DNA of 64,000 bases from Ophiostoma sp. CBS 140.51. Lineage: Eukaryota; Ascomycota; Sordariomycetes; Ophiostomatales; Ophiostomataceae. Positions 24,070 through 34,859 of this stretch are shown piece after piece; position 1 is the first letter of the stretch, and the number at the start of each line of letters is the position of its first letter. The stretch lies in contig JANSLP010000051.1 of NCBI GenBank assembly GCA_029298735.1, forward strand, positions 62,001-126,000, read 5' to 3'. The notes below the pieces were generated by a model that saw only the letters and a list, made by a program, of their open reading frames with translations, had not been told where the DNA came from and did not search any database. A program made the position numbers and the translations under genes.

Positions 24070-25513
24070 AGTGGAAGAGGAGTGTGGGGCTGTTTGTCGG
24101 GAATTTTTGAAACTCAAAGAATCAAAGTTGATGTTCGCGAGTTCGTAAGTTAGTGAATCCGTGAGAAATGGCAACGATAGTAATCGAGGGGCCGCCGTCT
24201 TTTATCTTCTGTCGACAAGACCGAACCCGGCCGGCAAGAGACGGCAAAAAGCCAAGGATGGGGCTAAGGAATAAGGTTGATTTGCACGGCGTGGCCCAAA
24301 AACGAAGCAATCGAGCGAGCAAGACATACAAAGCATACAGGGTTCACGCACGAGAAGAAGAAGAAGAAGAAGAAGCACGAAGAAGAAGCACGAAGAACAC
24401 GACCAACACGTGCGAGATGTGCAATGGCCCGCGATGTTTGAAAAAGAAATGATCTGGCGACACGAAAAACTCGTGACAAGAGGGATTCGGAGCTTGAGGA
24501 GAGAGCTTGGAGCATGGACTTGTAAAAAGGAAGTAGCCAAGCAGCTGGATCAGACAAGCACCCGGCCAGACAAGCTTCTCTCCCCGTCGCCTTCTCTTGT
24601 CTGACGGCACTAGACAAAATCGGGCACACAGTATGCGAAAGAATCAAAGACGTTGCAGAACGTGGGAGGACAAAGTGCGATTTTACAATCACAAGTGTCC
24701 CAAAAACCCAAAACTTCACTCATGAAATAGGTCCGCTATCGGGCGGGCAGGTTCGGCCAGGGACTCTCAGGGACAATGCCCTCCGTCATGGCTAGAATTG
24801 GCTAGGCTCGCCCATGGTGTGGTGGTGAGAAAAAGTCGTGAAGTGGGAATCAAAGCCAGCCAGAGGGTGTCAAGGATGCGCCAGGGTATCTGATAATCTG
24901 ATAAAACCAGCCCGGGGCAGGAGTCTTGTACAAATGGAGTTAGTATGAAGTGTGGGTTGTAGTACTGGACAGTGTGGATGGGTGACTCGATGTGAGTGGG
25001 TTTATGGGTCTTTTCGTCTTCATTTTTCTTTATTCTTTTTACCGTTTTTTAACTACATCGAACTATTTTTTTTTTTTTAAATATTTTTTCTCTCTTCTTT
25101 CCTACCCATCCTCTCCATAATCCTCACCACTCCTAAATCTCCTCCACACGCACGGTACAAAGTGCCAGGAGGTGTCCGCAAGTCTTGGCCAATGCGACTG
25201 TGGATGAGACTACGCGTGGGTGTCTAACACGAAGACGACGACCACCAAAACAACGAAAAATAAATAGGGAAAATATGAAGAGACAGAAAAGAAAAGGAAC
25301 GAAAAAAGGAGACACACGTCGTCTACCCGAGGCCACGCACCCTCGTTTTATTTAACAGGCAGCAGATCTCTCTCGGGTCCTTCTTCTCTCCGTCCTATCT
25401 GATCTTCACTCATCAGTCTTTCATCCTTCTTTCATTTTGGGCTTTGCTCTGCTCTGCTCTTATCTTCTCTAATTTGTTGATACCCTTCCCGTACCTCCAC
25501 CTCCACTTACACC
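24070..25513. other. Divergent promoter region between OMT and siderophore transporter
   Basis: Contains a (GAA)n tract at 24354-24375, two overlapping ATCTGATAA sites, a run of 13 T at 25066-25078, and a C/T-rich leader before the transporter start codon. No gene is visible. Confidence 0.7.
24888..24904 (+). promoter_or_regulatory. Two overlapping ATCTGATAA sites (SreA/GATA-type iron regulator)
   Basis: ATCTGATAA occurs at 24888-24896 and again at 24896-24904, sharing one base. Both match ATCWGATAA, the word reported for SreA/Sre1/Urbs1-type GATA repressors that silence siderophore genes when iron is sufficient. They lie about 610 bp before the siderophore transporter and 820 bp before the methyltransferase start. 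I saw no other exact copy in the window by eye. Confidence 0.75.
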
Positions 25514-27289
25514 ATGTCCGACTCACTTTCGCCGCCGTCTGGCAGCCTCAAGGACGAGCGTGTCGTGGCCACCGTTGTCGACGACGACCATGAGTCTGGC
25601 AAGGTTGGCGTCTCCAACGCGGACATCGGCCATGCTACCGGCACCAAGAAGACACTCGAGGATATCCCGCGTGTCGAGAAGTGGATTCTGTGGACCAGCG
25701 TCCTACTCATCGCCTACGCTAACGGCCTCGATAACTTCACAATGTCCGTGTACCTACAGACAGCCGCGTCACAGTTCAAGGGCATCACCCAATACACGAC
25801 ACTTGCTGTCATCCAGAGCATGCTGCTCGGTGTGCTGAAGCCATTTTGGGCACGCTTTGCTGATCTGTTCGGCCGTGCCACTGGTTACGCTTTGTCGATC
25901 TTGTTGTTCACCATCGGTGTGATTATCATGGCCGCATCACAGTCCATCAAGGACCTCGGTGCTGGTATTGTGTTTTTCGCTATCGGTAGCACGGGTGTGT
26001 CGCTGTGCCAGGACCTTGTGCTGGCCGATCTCGTTAGTGCGCGCTGGCGCCCGACTGTCGGCGCCCTCATGACGGTCCACTTCATCATCAACTTTGGCGT
26101 GTCCAGCAAGATCACCGGTGCCCTTGTCCCCAATAACTGGCGCTGGGGTGTTGGCATGTTCTCCATCATCAACCCGCTCGTCACGTTGCCCATCGTGATT
26201 GTCCTTGCTCGCCAGCAGTGGCGCAGCTATAAGTCCGGCCGCCTTGCGCCCTACCCGTACCGCGGCATGAGCGTCGGTGGTGCGTTCCTGCAGTTTGCCC
26301 GCGAGATCGATGCGCTCGGCTTGTTCCTGATCTCGGCCGGTTTCCTGTTCGTGCTGCTGCCCCTGACCATTGCCAGTGCCGCGCCCCACGGCTTCAAGAC
26401 CGGCTACATTATCGCCATGTTCGTTCTCGGCGGTGTCTTCTTGATTCTCTTCCCGATTGTCGAGCTGTTCGTCGTACCGCAGCCCATGGTCAACATCCGC
26501 CGCCTCGGCCGCAACGTCAACGTGCTGATCCCTGCCGGCATCGTCTTCATCGACCAGTTCAGCTACGGCCTGACCCTCACGCCCGTTTACCAGTGGAGCC
26601 GCATCATGTTCGACTGGAACGTCACCAACGCCACTTACTTTATGTACACCCAGAGCTTGTGCTTGGTCGTCTTCAATATCGTTGCTGGTTTTATTTGCAC
26701 CATGACCGGCCGGTACAAGTGGGTGACCTTCTCGGGTGCCGTCGTCCGCTTCGTTGGTCTCGGTCTGATGATCCGGTACCGTACGGCTGGCAGCACGACC
26801 GCCCAGGCCGTCATCCCGCAGGTCATCCAGGGTCTTGGTGGTGGCTTCATGACGGCCAGTACGCTCGTCGTCGCCCAGGCTGCCGTGCCTCACGAAGAGG
26901 TCGCCATCGTTACCGGCTTCTACCTGCTGGTGCTCGAGGTCGGCAGTTCTATTGGTAGTGCTGTCGTTGGTGCTGTCCAGAAGCAGCTGCGTGGTGAGCT
27001 GCAGGCAAACCTGGCCGGTGTCGTCAACGCCACCATTATTGAGACGATTTACGCCGAGGGTGCCGTTGCCGCCGTCCAGTTCCCGCTCGGCTCGGCCGTC
27101 CGTACTGGCATTATCAAGGCCTGGTCGTCCAACATGCACAGCCTGCTGATCGGCGCCGTTGTCATTGCCGCCTTTGACGTCATCCTGTCCTTTTGCCTTC
27201 CGGACAAAGTGCTACCCGACAAGCAGAACTTCTCTGACGATGAGGATGCCGAGACACCGGTACCCATCGCTATGCGGCGCAATGATTAG
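25514..27289 (+). CDS. Siderophore-iron transporter, MFS Sit/Mir (ARN) family
   Basis: A 591-residue, intronless plasma-membrane symporter that takes up ferric siderophores. The hydrophilic N-terminus of about 60 residues is followed by 14 predicted membrane spans, as in the drug:H+ antiporter-3-like siderophore group. Marks include AYANGLDNFTMSVYL in TM1, the short loop WARFADLFGRATGY equivalent to the MFS A-motif, the DLVSARWR region, and VPNNWRWGVGMF. The late extracellular loop before the last span (QLRGELQ to AVRTGIIKAW) is typical of Mir/Sit proteins. The start ATG follows a pyrimidine-rich leader with ACACC before it. Tandem SreA-type sites upstream fit iron repression. The specific siderophore cannot be read from sequence. 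Confidence 0.92.
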   Translation: MSDSLSPPSGSLKDERVVATVVDDDHESGKVGVSNADIGHATGTKKTLEDIPRVEKWILWTSVLLIAYANGLDNFTMSVYLQTAASQFKGITQYTTLAVIQSMLLGVLKPFWARFADLFGRATGYALSILLFTIGVIIMAASQSIKDLGAGIVFFAIGSTGVSLCQDLVLADLVSARWRPTVGALMTVHFIINFGVSSKITGALVPNNWRWGVGMFSIINPLVTLPIVIVLARQQWRSYKSGRLAPYPYRGMSVGGAFLQFAREIDALGLFLISAGFLFVLLPLTIASAAPHGFKTGYIIAMFVLGGVFLILFPIVELFVVPQPMVNIRRLGRNVNVLIPAGIVFIDQFSYGLTLTPVYQWSRIMFDWNVTNATYFMYTQSLCLVVFNIVAGFICTMTGRYKWVTFSGAVVRFVGLGLMIRYRTAGSTTAQAVIPQVIQGLGGGFMTASTLVVAQAAVPHEEVAIVTGFYLLVLEVGSSIGSAVVGAVQKQLRGELQANLAGVVNATIIETIYAEGAVAAVQFPLGSAVRTGIIKAWSSNMHSLLIGAVVIAAFDVILSFCLPDKVLPDKQNFSDDEDAETPVPIAMRRND

Positions 27290-30200
27290 GGTGCCGAGGG
27301 TGCGAGAGAAATCAAAAGATTGCGGAAAGCAACACTTTAAACTTAGGTGAAAAGAAAAGACAGCATAATAGCAGGCTTTGAGTCGTTGAATAGACTGAAT
27401 TCCCAATAGCCAACGATTTACAGGTGACATCAGCAAGCCCCTAAACTAAGCTAAGGGGCGGCCGCAGCATCGGCGGCCAAGTGCTCTTCTCTCGACAAGG
27501 AAGGTGCGCGAGGTGTGCTGGCATCGCTCTTTCCCTGCGCCAATAAGGGTGCCAAGTGACCACTGTTGCCACTGCCCTAAATGGACTGCGTATCGACGTC
27601 AGGCCAGGCCAGGCCAGACAAGACCAACTTATGGTGTGTGCTGGCGCCAATGGTGAGGCACGAAAAATGAGGAGGCCGGGAACGAGATCGCAGCTGACGA
27701 CAAGCCTCTGAGGCCCTCCTCGTCCCTACGGCCATGCCGAGCGTCAAGCTGATCCAAGGCATAACTCGCCGGACGTCGTACAGGTAGGGCAGCAGAAAAT
27801 CGAGAGAGAGAACTAGTTGAGAGGGTGGGAAAGAACGACTAGAGGATGAGAAACGAGGAAAGTGCGACTCGCACAGAATCTCGAAACGAGGCGAGAACGG
27901 GCCAATCAGAAGCTAGAGAGCTATTTACCTCCTGCCGCAACACAAGGAATGCATTCGCACCGTTGCGTCCGCTGTCTAAGACACCTGCCGGCAGAAAAGT
28001 TAGGGTACACCAAGCGGAGATTTTGCATTCCTCAATCCTCAATGTGCGACGTAACAGGCGACGAGCAACCGAGCAACAAAAAAGCGCTGAAAAGAAAAGA
28101 AAGACATGGTCACTGTCCGACGGCTGATAGCTTGGCCTTTTCTCGACCCGTGCGCGTTTTCACAGATTAATCCCTCGTGGCCGCACTTTGCGCGGAGAGG
28201 CTCCATTCATTTCAACCAACATTTCAGCCTCGTTCAAACTATCTGAGCGGGACGAAGCGACCCTGAGCACTCCATTTGCCCACGATTTTCCTCAATCTTT
28301 TCTCCAATTCAGTGGCACTCGGTTGAGTCCTTTATTCTTTTCCTGGAAATTCTGATTTCTGAGAGGACTGAAATAGTCATGACAGAAGTGCCTGTCATTC
28401 CGCAATTGCGTGTACCGCGCCTTCCTTAGTCAAAGAATGCGACAGAGCTTCGTTTCTTCCGCAGTGTTGTGTTCTGCCCTGCTTTCTTTCCTTTTGTGTT
28501 CACTTCTGATCCTTCTCATCTTCTTCGCGCCTTCCTCACTGTCTCACAAGGAAAGCACAGACGGGGCTGAGAACAAAGCGACGGCCGCCACAGGGTAAAA
28601 CAGGGAAAGTAAACATACTGATAATAAATTCAAGGGCGCACAAACTCGACAAACACGCACGGCGAAGCTCCAGCACAGCGCGTCGAAATCATGCAAAACG
28701 CGCCTCTCTCTCTTTCTCACCAACCTACGTCAATATTTCACGCCTTGGGTCACTCCTTCCCTTGTCTAGCTCACTGTTCCGCACAGCTGGGTTGCTCCTT
28801 CCTGCCTTTCCCAATGCGAAGCAAAAATGTGCTGAGCCGAACCCCTGCTCTTTCCCGAGCCAGCTAGCTTCTCCGTTCTCCGTAATAGCTCCCAGAAAGC
28901 TCCTTCCCCTTTGCCCTTTTCTGAGTCCTTCTCGCTCACTGCTCAACCCCCGGTCTTCCTGCCTTTTGGGTCTGGCCTGGCCGCTCCCACCCTTCTCCTC
29001 TTTTTTCCCTCTTTAACGCGTTTTCAATTTGTTGATTGCTTTCGCCTTTTTCGCCTCTTTTCCTCTCTTGCATTTCATGCACGCGTGCTCTCGGCCTCTC
29101 TCTTTTCTCGCGCCCTCTGTTTCGTTTCCTGTCATCTCCTCTCTCACATTTCCATCTCCATCGGCCTGCAGCTCTCCTACAGCTCTCTCGCAGCGCCATC
29201 CGCCCCATCTCGTTTCTCATTCTCTCATTCGGTCGGCCTCTTCCTTTCTCCTCCAACGCGACAAATTCTCTTATCCTATTCCTCGTTCGCCGCCTGTATT
29301 CAAAACAGCGGCACTCTCCTCTCATTTTCCCTACTCGCCGTTTGATTTCTTCCCTTTCGGCACTCCTTGTCCCCATCGCACTTCTCCTCCCCCAAAGGGC
29401 GATCCGTATTCTTTTTATACGCATTTGAACCGGATTGCTGGGACTCGTCCAATTGCCACTCACATTCCAGGACTGAACTGTCATTGAACGGTCTCGCTGC
29501 TACGATCAAGTGATACCGGCTGAAGCCGAAACGTTGTAGCAAAAGCAAGTTTCCGTCAACGGCGATCGGTCCATCGCCCGGCTTCCAACTCCGCCCGACA
29601 ACACTCTCTGTGCACTCTACGTCACTCTGATGCACCGTCAACACGCGCTCCGTCCGTGTGCTTGCGACAATTGCAAGAGGCGCGCGTTGTGTCGTTCGCG
29701 CTCCTGCACCTGCACCTCTGCGCGCGTTTTATTCTGAGCTTGAACCTGCAGCTTTTTGCTGCAAGAATCAATTCAACGCACAGCCGAGGCCCACCATCCA
29801 ACGCAGGTCGCGCAGCAGTCCAACACTACTGCAAGGTGCATCAGCTGCATCGGTGCAAGCTTGCTGCATCACCCGCACTGCGTGCCCACAAAGCCGAATT
29901 TATTTTCTGAAACGCAGAAGAAAAAATACGGGAGATCAGACCTGCTGCAGGACCATCCGCAAAACACAACAGGCCTTCGACACAGGCTCGACAGGCCACC
30001 TCGCATCTGACCTGACACTGCGGCCCACAATCGCGACGGCCGCGCACACGAAAACAAATTGCGGCCTCTTGTCCAATAATCGCCTCATCGCTTCTCACTG
30101 TCGTCACTCGTTTTTTTCTGTCTGTCTCCTCGCGTTTTGTCTGCCAGTTGGCCGGACTAGCCTTATCACCGCGGTTGTTCATTCCTGTTTGTTTTTATTC

Positions 30201-32355
30201 TGTTCCTCACAGGGCCTCCGCTCTCTGGTTCCTGGATTGGCCCTACCCTGGCCTTTGCGCTGTCGCCGTCCGACCATCCTGTTGCGCTGGCCACACGTGG
30301 ATGTCTCACCGCCACGAGTCACCAAAACAACAACCCCATCCAACCCCGGTACCACCAACCAGCGGATCGACGTCACTGCGGTCTCTTTACAACCAGGCTA
30401 CCTACGACCATTGGCAAGACCTGCTAAAGTTTAGTGTTATTATCGAGACAATTTTGCACAAGTTCGAGCAAAAACGCACATCGGAAAAAAGCAATCACCA
30501 AACAGAGCCTCACAGTCACCGAATCCTTCAAGCCAACCACTCTTGGCCTCGAAGACAACCAGTGCCCACTGCTGCTCCTCTCGTACTGGCCAGCATCCAA
30601 CTTTGGCCCGGCAGTCGATCGAGGGACACCATCTGGCCCACACAAGTGTGCGTACTGTGTTTGTACGGAGTGAGCCTTTGACAACGCATCGTGCAGCGGG
30701 CCAAGGAGGTGGAGGTGGAGGGGACTCCCACGAAGACGTTTCGCTCTTTTACCCCTGGTTTCTCTCTCGTTCTCTTCTCGCTCTTTCACTTTTCTTGCTT
30801 TGCAGCATTCTCTCGCTATCAGTACAGCTCAGCGCTCTTGAGCACCACGTTCGTTTTATCGGCTCGCATTCTTCTCTTATTTTCATCCCAATACCCTCAG
30901 TCTTTCCCGCTCGTCATCCTCGCATACTTATCTGTCGTTCTCCAGCGCCAAACTTCGGCAGATATCTTGGACCCTTCCATTTTTATCAATACTCTTCGAC
31001 CTTCTTCCCCGCAGCCTTTTCAATCCCATTCCTTTCTTGTTGGCCAAGAGCGTGCTGCATGTCTCCCACAGCGCTGGCCAAGGTACTCTGAGGCTTGGGT
31101 TTTTCCTGCAGGATCCCCCCTTTCGCATTTTTGTGCCCGCATTCGTCTCCACCGCTACCGCTGTACCTTTCGCCTCACTGCACCTGCACTGCAAAGAAAC
31201 CGTGGCTGCATATGCGCATCCGCTGTAAACAGGGAAAATCATTCCAAGGGCCAAGCCCATCGCCACAGCAGGCTGAACCAGGAAGGAAAACATCGTCAGG
31301 GCAAACGCAGGACCGGCAGCCCCCCATCACACTCGTTCATGCAGTAAAAGGAGACCGTTTTTAAACACGAGACGAAAATTACACGAGAATAATCCACGAA
31401 AGCCTCAACACGAGACGTCGACATCAAGCACCCGCATCGCATGTGGCTTGTACTACTCTAGTAAGACTACTGCAACAGCCCTTTTTTGCCGACTCGACTT
31501 TTCTTCGACTGCTCTCATTTCGCGTTTTTTTTCATCTCCTGTCCGCAAAATCTTCACACAACTTTCACACAAAGAGGGGAAACTTTGTTTACTTTGCAAG
31601 ATCGTATTTGCGTCATACGGCCCCCTAACACGGCCTTTTCGCCCACTCACCTCCCACCTCTCATATTTCTCATTCCTGCCATCCGCAATCATTCGTCAAT
31701 CTTCTCGTTTCCTCAGACTTTACCAAAAATACCCCAACTCCACTTGCTTCACCCAACGGCCTCGACCTTGTTTTCATTGTTCGCATCGACCTTCCATTGG
31801 CTCGGTCGGCTCCACAACCTCTCGTTTGAATTATTCGCTGCCCCCTCGCCATCCTCGTCAGGCTCCCTCCCGACTCTGAAAAGCACCCATTGATCTTCAG
31901 CAACTAGTTCCGTCCTTCGCTTGACATTCCAACATCATCCAGCACTGCCATTGGTCTCTTTGTCGCCTTACCAGCCACCCCGTACAAGACGGCATACGCT
32001 ATTTCCTATTTCCTGCTCTTCGCCTCATTCTCTGACACCTTTGTGCACATAGCCACAGGCTGCTAGCCGATTACACACCTTGTCTCCATGCTTTGCGGTC
32101 CTTTTCATTAAGCCAACCCATGCATTGACTCCCTCCGGTTCTACAATCCACCTCACCTTGTTCATAAAGCCAGCATTATATTCACAACCTCCTCACAAAT
32201 ACCTTATTGATCGTACGTTCAGACCGATGTCCACTTAGCCTCTCCGCACATCCATTGAAAGACACATCTAATACAAGCTCATCTAGAGTGTCTCACGTCT
32301 CCAATCTTTCTCCACTCTCCTTCCTCTTCGACTTCGTCCCTCATATTTGCCCACG
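27290..32355. other. Long gene-free, pyrimidine-rich region
   Basis: No gene is supportable. From about 28.4 kb to the next start codon the plus strand is rich in C and T, which removes stops and gives many overlapping frames of 100-260 codons in all three phases. None shows a domain. It may be a long leader or upstream noncoding transcript of the 14-3-3-like gene. A three-codon upstream frame (ATG TCC ACT TAG) lies at 32227-32238. Confidence 0.5.
32227..32238 (+). promoter_or_regulatory. Minimal upstream ORF before the 14-3-3-like gene
   Basis: ATG TCC ACT TAG ends 117 bases before the main start codon, within the presumed leader. A three-codon upstream frame can reduce ribosome loading at the main start. 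Whether it is transcribed is unknown. Confidence 0.3.
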
Positions 32356-33468
32356 ATGGCGTCCTCCGAAGTCGATCAAAAATATCTCGGCAAGCTGGCC
32401 AAAGCGGTACAAAACGACAACCCGCTCTTGTCAACAATGCTTTTTAAAATTCTGGGCCTGTCCATCAGTCTATCGGAACAACTTGTCCTTGCCCGAAAAC
32501 AGCGCAGGCGAGAGCCTGCCAAGTCGCAAGAAACACTCGAGCTGTACTTTCACATAATATGGCTGTCACGCGAGGGCCTCGTCATGCTGGAACAATATGT
32601 ATTACCCGTTGTGGGTAAATACGTTGAGTTGAAGGTCCTCGCATACAAGTTGCGCGCCTCATTTTATCACATCTTCGTCCTCTTCTACAACCAGCCGCCC
32701 GTTTCGACCATGGGACTCGACACACCAGACCTACAAGGGTCACCGTCTGCCGACCAAACGCCAACACGGATAGATAAGGGCAAAGGCGTTGCTCGCGACG
32801 ACGATCTGGAGAGCACCCGATCCTCCCTCCAGCCAACACATCCCATGGAAGGGGGTCCAGTCAACCCTCCTCCAGGCTTTGGCCCTGAACCGCCAGCAGC
32901 CTTTTTGCTGCCGACCGCCGACTACCTTCCCCTCGCCAACCGGTACTTCAAGGACGCCATTTCTCTGGCCGAAGGCCTGTTATGGGGCTCCCACTCGCTG
33001 CGGCTTTCTGTAAAGACCGAATACGCTTCCTTCCTCTACGAATGCGTTCACGATGTTGAGGGCAGCCGAAAACTCGCCAAGGACACAATCACCGAAGTCT
33101 ACGATGCTCCCGAAGGTATTGACAACGACATGTTCAGCGATGCCTGTGAGCTTGTCACAGTTCTGGGCAAGATGATGAAGCGTGGTCTCAGCACATCTTC
33201 GCGGACCAAGGGCAGCACAAGGCAAGCTCACTCATCCAGATCACAGCAGCAACCGCAGCAAACCCAACAACCCCAGCACCAGCCTCAACAACCTCAACCG
33301 CAGCAGCCGCCACCGCCGCCACCACCACCACCACAACAACAGCAGCAACAAACACAACAGCGACAGCGGCGGCAACCTGCGAGAGCGAATGTGCCACCAC
33401 CAATACCACCGACGACCAGCGCTCCCATGCAACCGATACATCCCGACGACATGGTTGAGTTCATCTAA
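32356..33468 (+). CDS. Divergent 14-3-3 domain protein
   Basis: A 370-residue relative of 14-3-3 phosphoserine/threonine-binding adaptors, distinct from the two canonical fungal 14-3-3 proteins. The start (CCACG ATGG) gives MASSEVDQKYLGKLAKAV. The N-terminal half has the diagnostic block VLPVVGKYVELKVLAYKLRASFYHIF (residues 84-109, shown in part). The C-terminal helices follow in YFKDAISLAEGLLWGSH and SLRLSVKTEYASFLYE. A linker of about 75 residues rich in Pro, Ser and Asp separates the two halves. After residue 285 a Gln/Pro-rich tail replaces the usual acidic end. It has no intron. Its role is unknown; the phosphopeptide-binding residues need alignment before binding is assumed. Confidence 0.85.
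   Translation: MASSEVDQKYLGKLAKAVQNDNPLLSTMLFKILGLSISLSEQLVLARKQRRREPAKSQETLELYFHIIWLSREGLVMLEQYVLPVVGKYVELKVLAYKLRASFYHIFVLFYNQPPVSTMGLDTPDLQGSPSADQTPTRIDKGKGVARDDDLESTRSSLQPTHPMEGGPVNPPPGFGPEPPAAFLLPTADYLPLANRYFKDAISLAEGLLWGSHSLRLSVKTEYASFLYECVHDVEGSRKLAKDTITEVYDAPEGIDNDMFSDACELVTVLGKMMKRGLSTSSRTKGSTRQAHSSRSQQQPQQTQQPQHQPQQPQPQQPPPPPPPPPQQQQQQTQQRQRRQPARANVPPPIPPTTSAPMQPIHPDDMVEFI
33240..33375 (+). repeat. CAG/CAA/CCA-rich low-complexity tail
   Basis: Encodes alternating polyglutamine and polyproline runs in the C-terminal tail of the 14-3-3-like protein. Such tracts are prone to length change. Confidence 0.85.
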
Positions 33469-33955
33469 TTCATCAGTCACACACCTTTCCTCCTCGTCGT
33501 TATTATATATTTCTACCGCCTATTTTACAACATATCACAACTTCTCTTGGTCTAGAAAAGCTTCTCTTTGGGACTCTCCATAAAAGCTAGATTGCATCAT
33601 CAAGGCGTTTTTCAATTGGATTCAATCCGGGACATCTTATCAATAGTTCTTTTCATATTTATTTATTTGCCTTTGGTCTTTTTTTTTCTTGCCACTGTAC
33701 TTTTATTTCAGGAATGGGAGTTTAACAAAGGAGGTATACTATTGTTTGGGGCTTTGCATATTTCTTTATCATCTTCTTTTTCTTGGCTTACTATTTTTTC
33801 ACATACTACTTCTTCTGGCTGCTACAGCCAGTCAGCTTTGTTTTCATATCCGCTCGTCAAAGACAGTATCTTTGATCGATACCCTGAGCAACTTTAGTGC
33901 AATATTATTTTCATTTATTGTGCTTTTATTTCATATGTTGATACGTCTATCCCGT
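33469..33955. other. Convergent intergenic region
   Basis: T-rich spacer between convergent genes, holding both 3' ends. No gene. Confidence 0.6.
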
Positions 33956-34859
33956 TTAGTATGGCTCCATCTCATAGATGTGTCTTGCTCTGTCGCCTTT
34001 TTCTGGGTCATGGTCGGCTACCACTTGGTTTGTTCGTCTCTCTGCTCCACCTGATTGTACCACAGTTCTCAGCTGGGAAAGCATCTCTAACGAATCTTCG
34101 CTTTGCGGCACGCCTTCGAACGAGAACTTGGGCCGGCCTGCGGTGGCCTGTGCCATATTTTGTGCATTTAACGAGTCTGTTCGACCGTGCCCATCTCGTC
34201 GTTCCCATCGGCTACCACCGAGCGGACGTCTTTCCCGGCCTTGACCTCTTGCGCGCCGTGCAGAGCTCACTTCAGTTTGGCTGTTCGCCGGAATCTCGTG
34301 TGTCTCAGGCACATATTTTGACGTCAACAATGTCGTAGTGACCACAGCTTCGTTTAGTTTGCCTTTTTCTGAAAACGGTGTGGAAGATGAATGCGTTCCT
34401 TCTAAGTCTTGCCGTTGCTGCCCGTCGCTGCTGGTGCGGTCCTCTATTCTCGCCGCATACTCTTCCTCCCCCCGCCGCTGCTGCCGGCGCTGTCTCTGTG
34501 CCTTAATAATGTGCCAGAGCACCAGCAAAATTAGCACAGCAGCAAAGCCGAAGGCGGCACCCAATCCTGCTCCGAGCTTGCTGCTTATCGGAGAAGACGA
34601 TGAGGCAGATGAAGTGGGTGCTGGGGTAAAAGGTGGAAAGGGTGCTATCGTGTTCGTCGCGTTGTGATTTGTTAAGGTCGAGTTTGCTCCGGTGCTCGTT
34701 CCATTCCCGATAAAGACTGTGCTATTGCCGCTACTGGTGGGCAAGGCCGACGATGAAGTCTGCAAGAGGAGGCAGGTCAATAACCGTCTTATCAGAAGAT
34801 GAGGACAATAATCGCTAGATTGTGTGTATACATACCGCCGAAGCTTGAATGGTAGCCAT
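33956..34859 (-). CDS. Single-pass membrane protein with Ser/Thr-rich ectodomain
   Basis: A 275-residue protein of unknown function. A 24-nt first exon (MATIQASA, from 34859) ends at a GTATGT donor; the acceptor TTGCAG ends at 34760, giving a 76-bp intron and an unbroken frame. Reading without the intron would place a start (MTCLLLQ) inside it. Residues 1-70 are Ser/Thr/Asn-rich with several N-x-S/T sites. One membrane helix follows (about residues 72-94, GAGLGAAFGFAAVLILLVLW), then a basic stop-transfer stretch (KAQRQRRQQRR) and a charged cytosolic tail. There is no cleavable signal peptide, so the helix probably acts as a type III anchor. The layout resembles Mid2/Wsc-like surface sensors, but sequence alone does not show that role. 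Confidence 0.72.

Noticed and set aside
25937..27139. Antisense open frame of 400 codons across the siderophore transporter
   Set aside because: It mirrors a GC-biased real gene and encodes Asp/Glu/Arg/Gln-rich sequence without domain or leader; a codon-bias shadow.
29658..30434. Plus-strand frame of 258 codons in the pyrimidine-rich region
   Set aside because: Overlapping frames of similar length exist in the other phases; stop scarcity follows from C/T richness. No domain.
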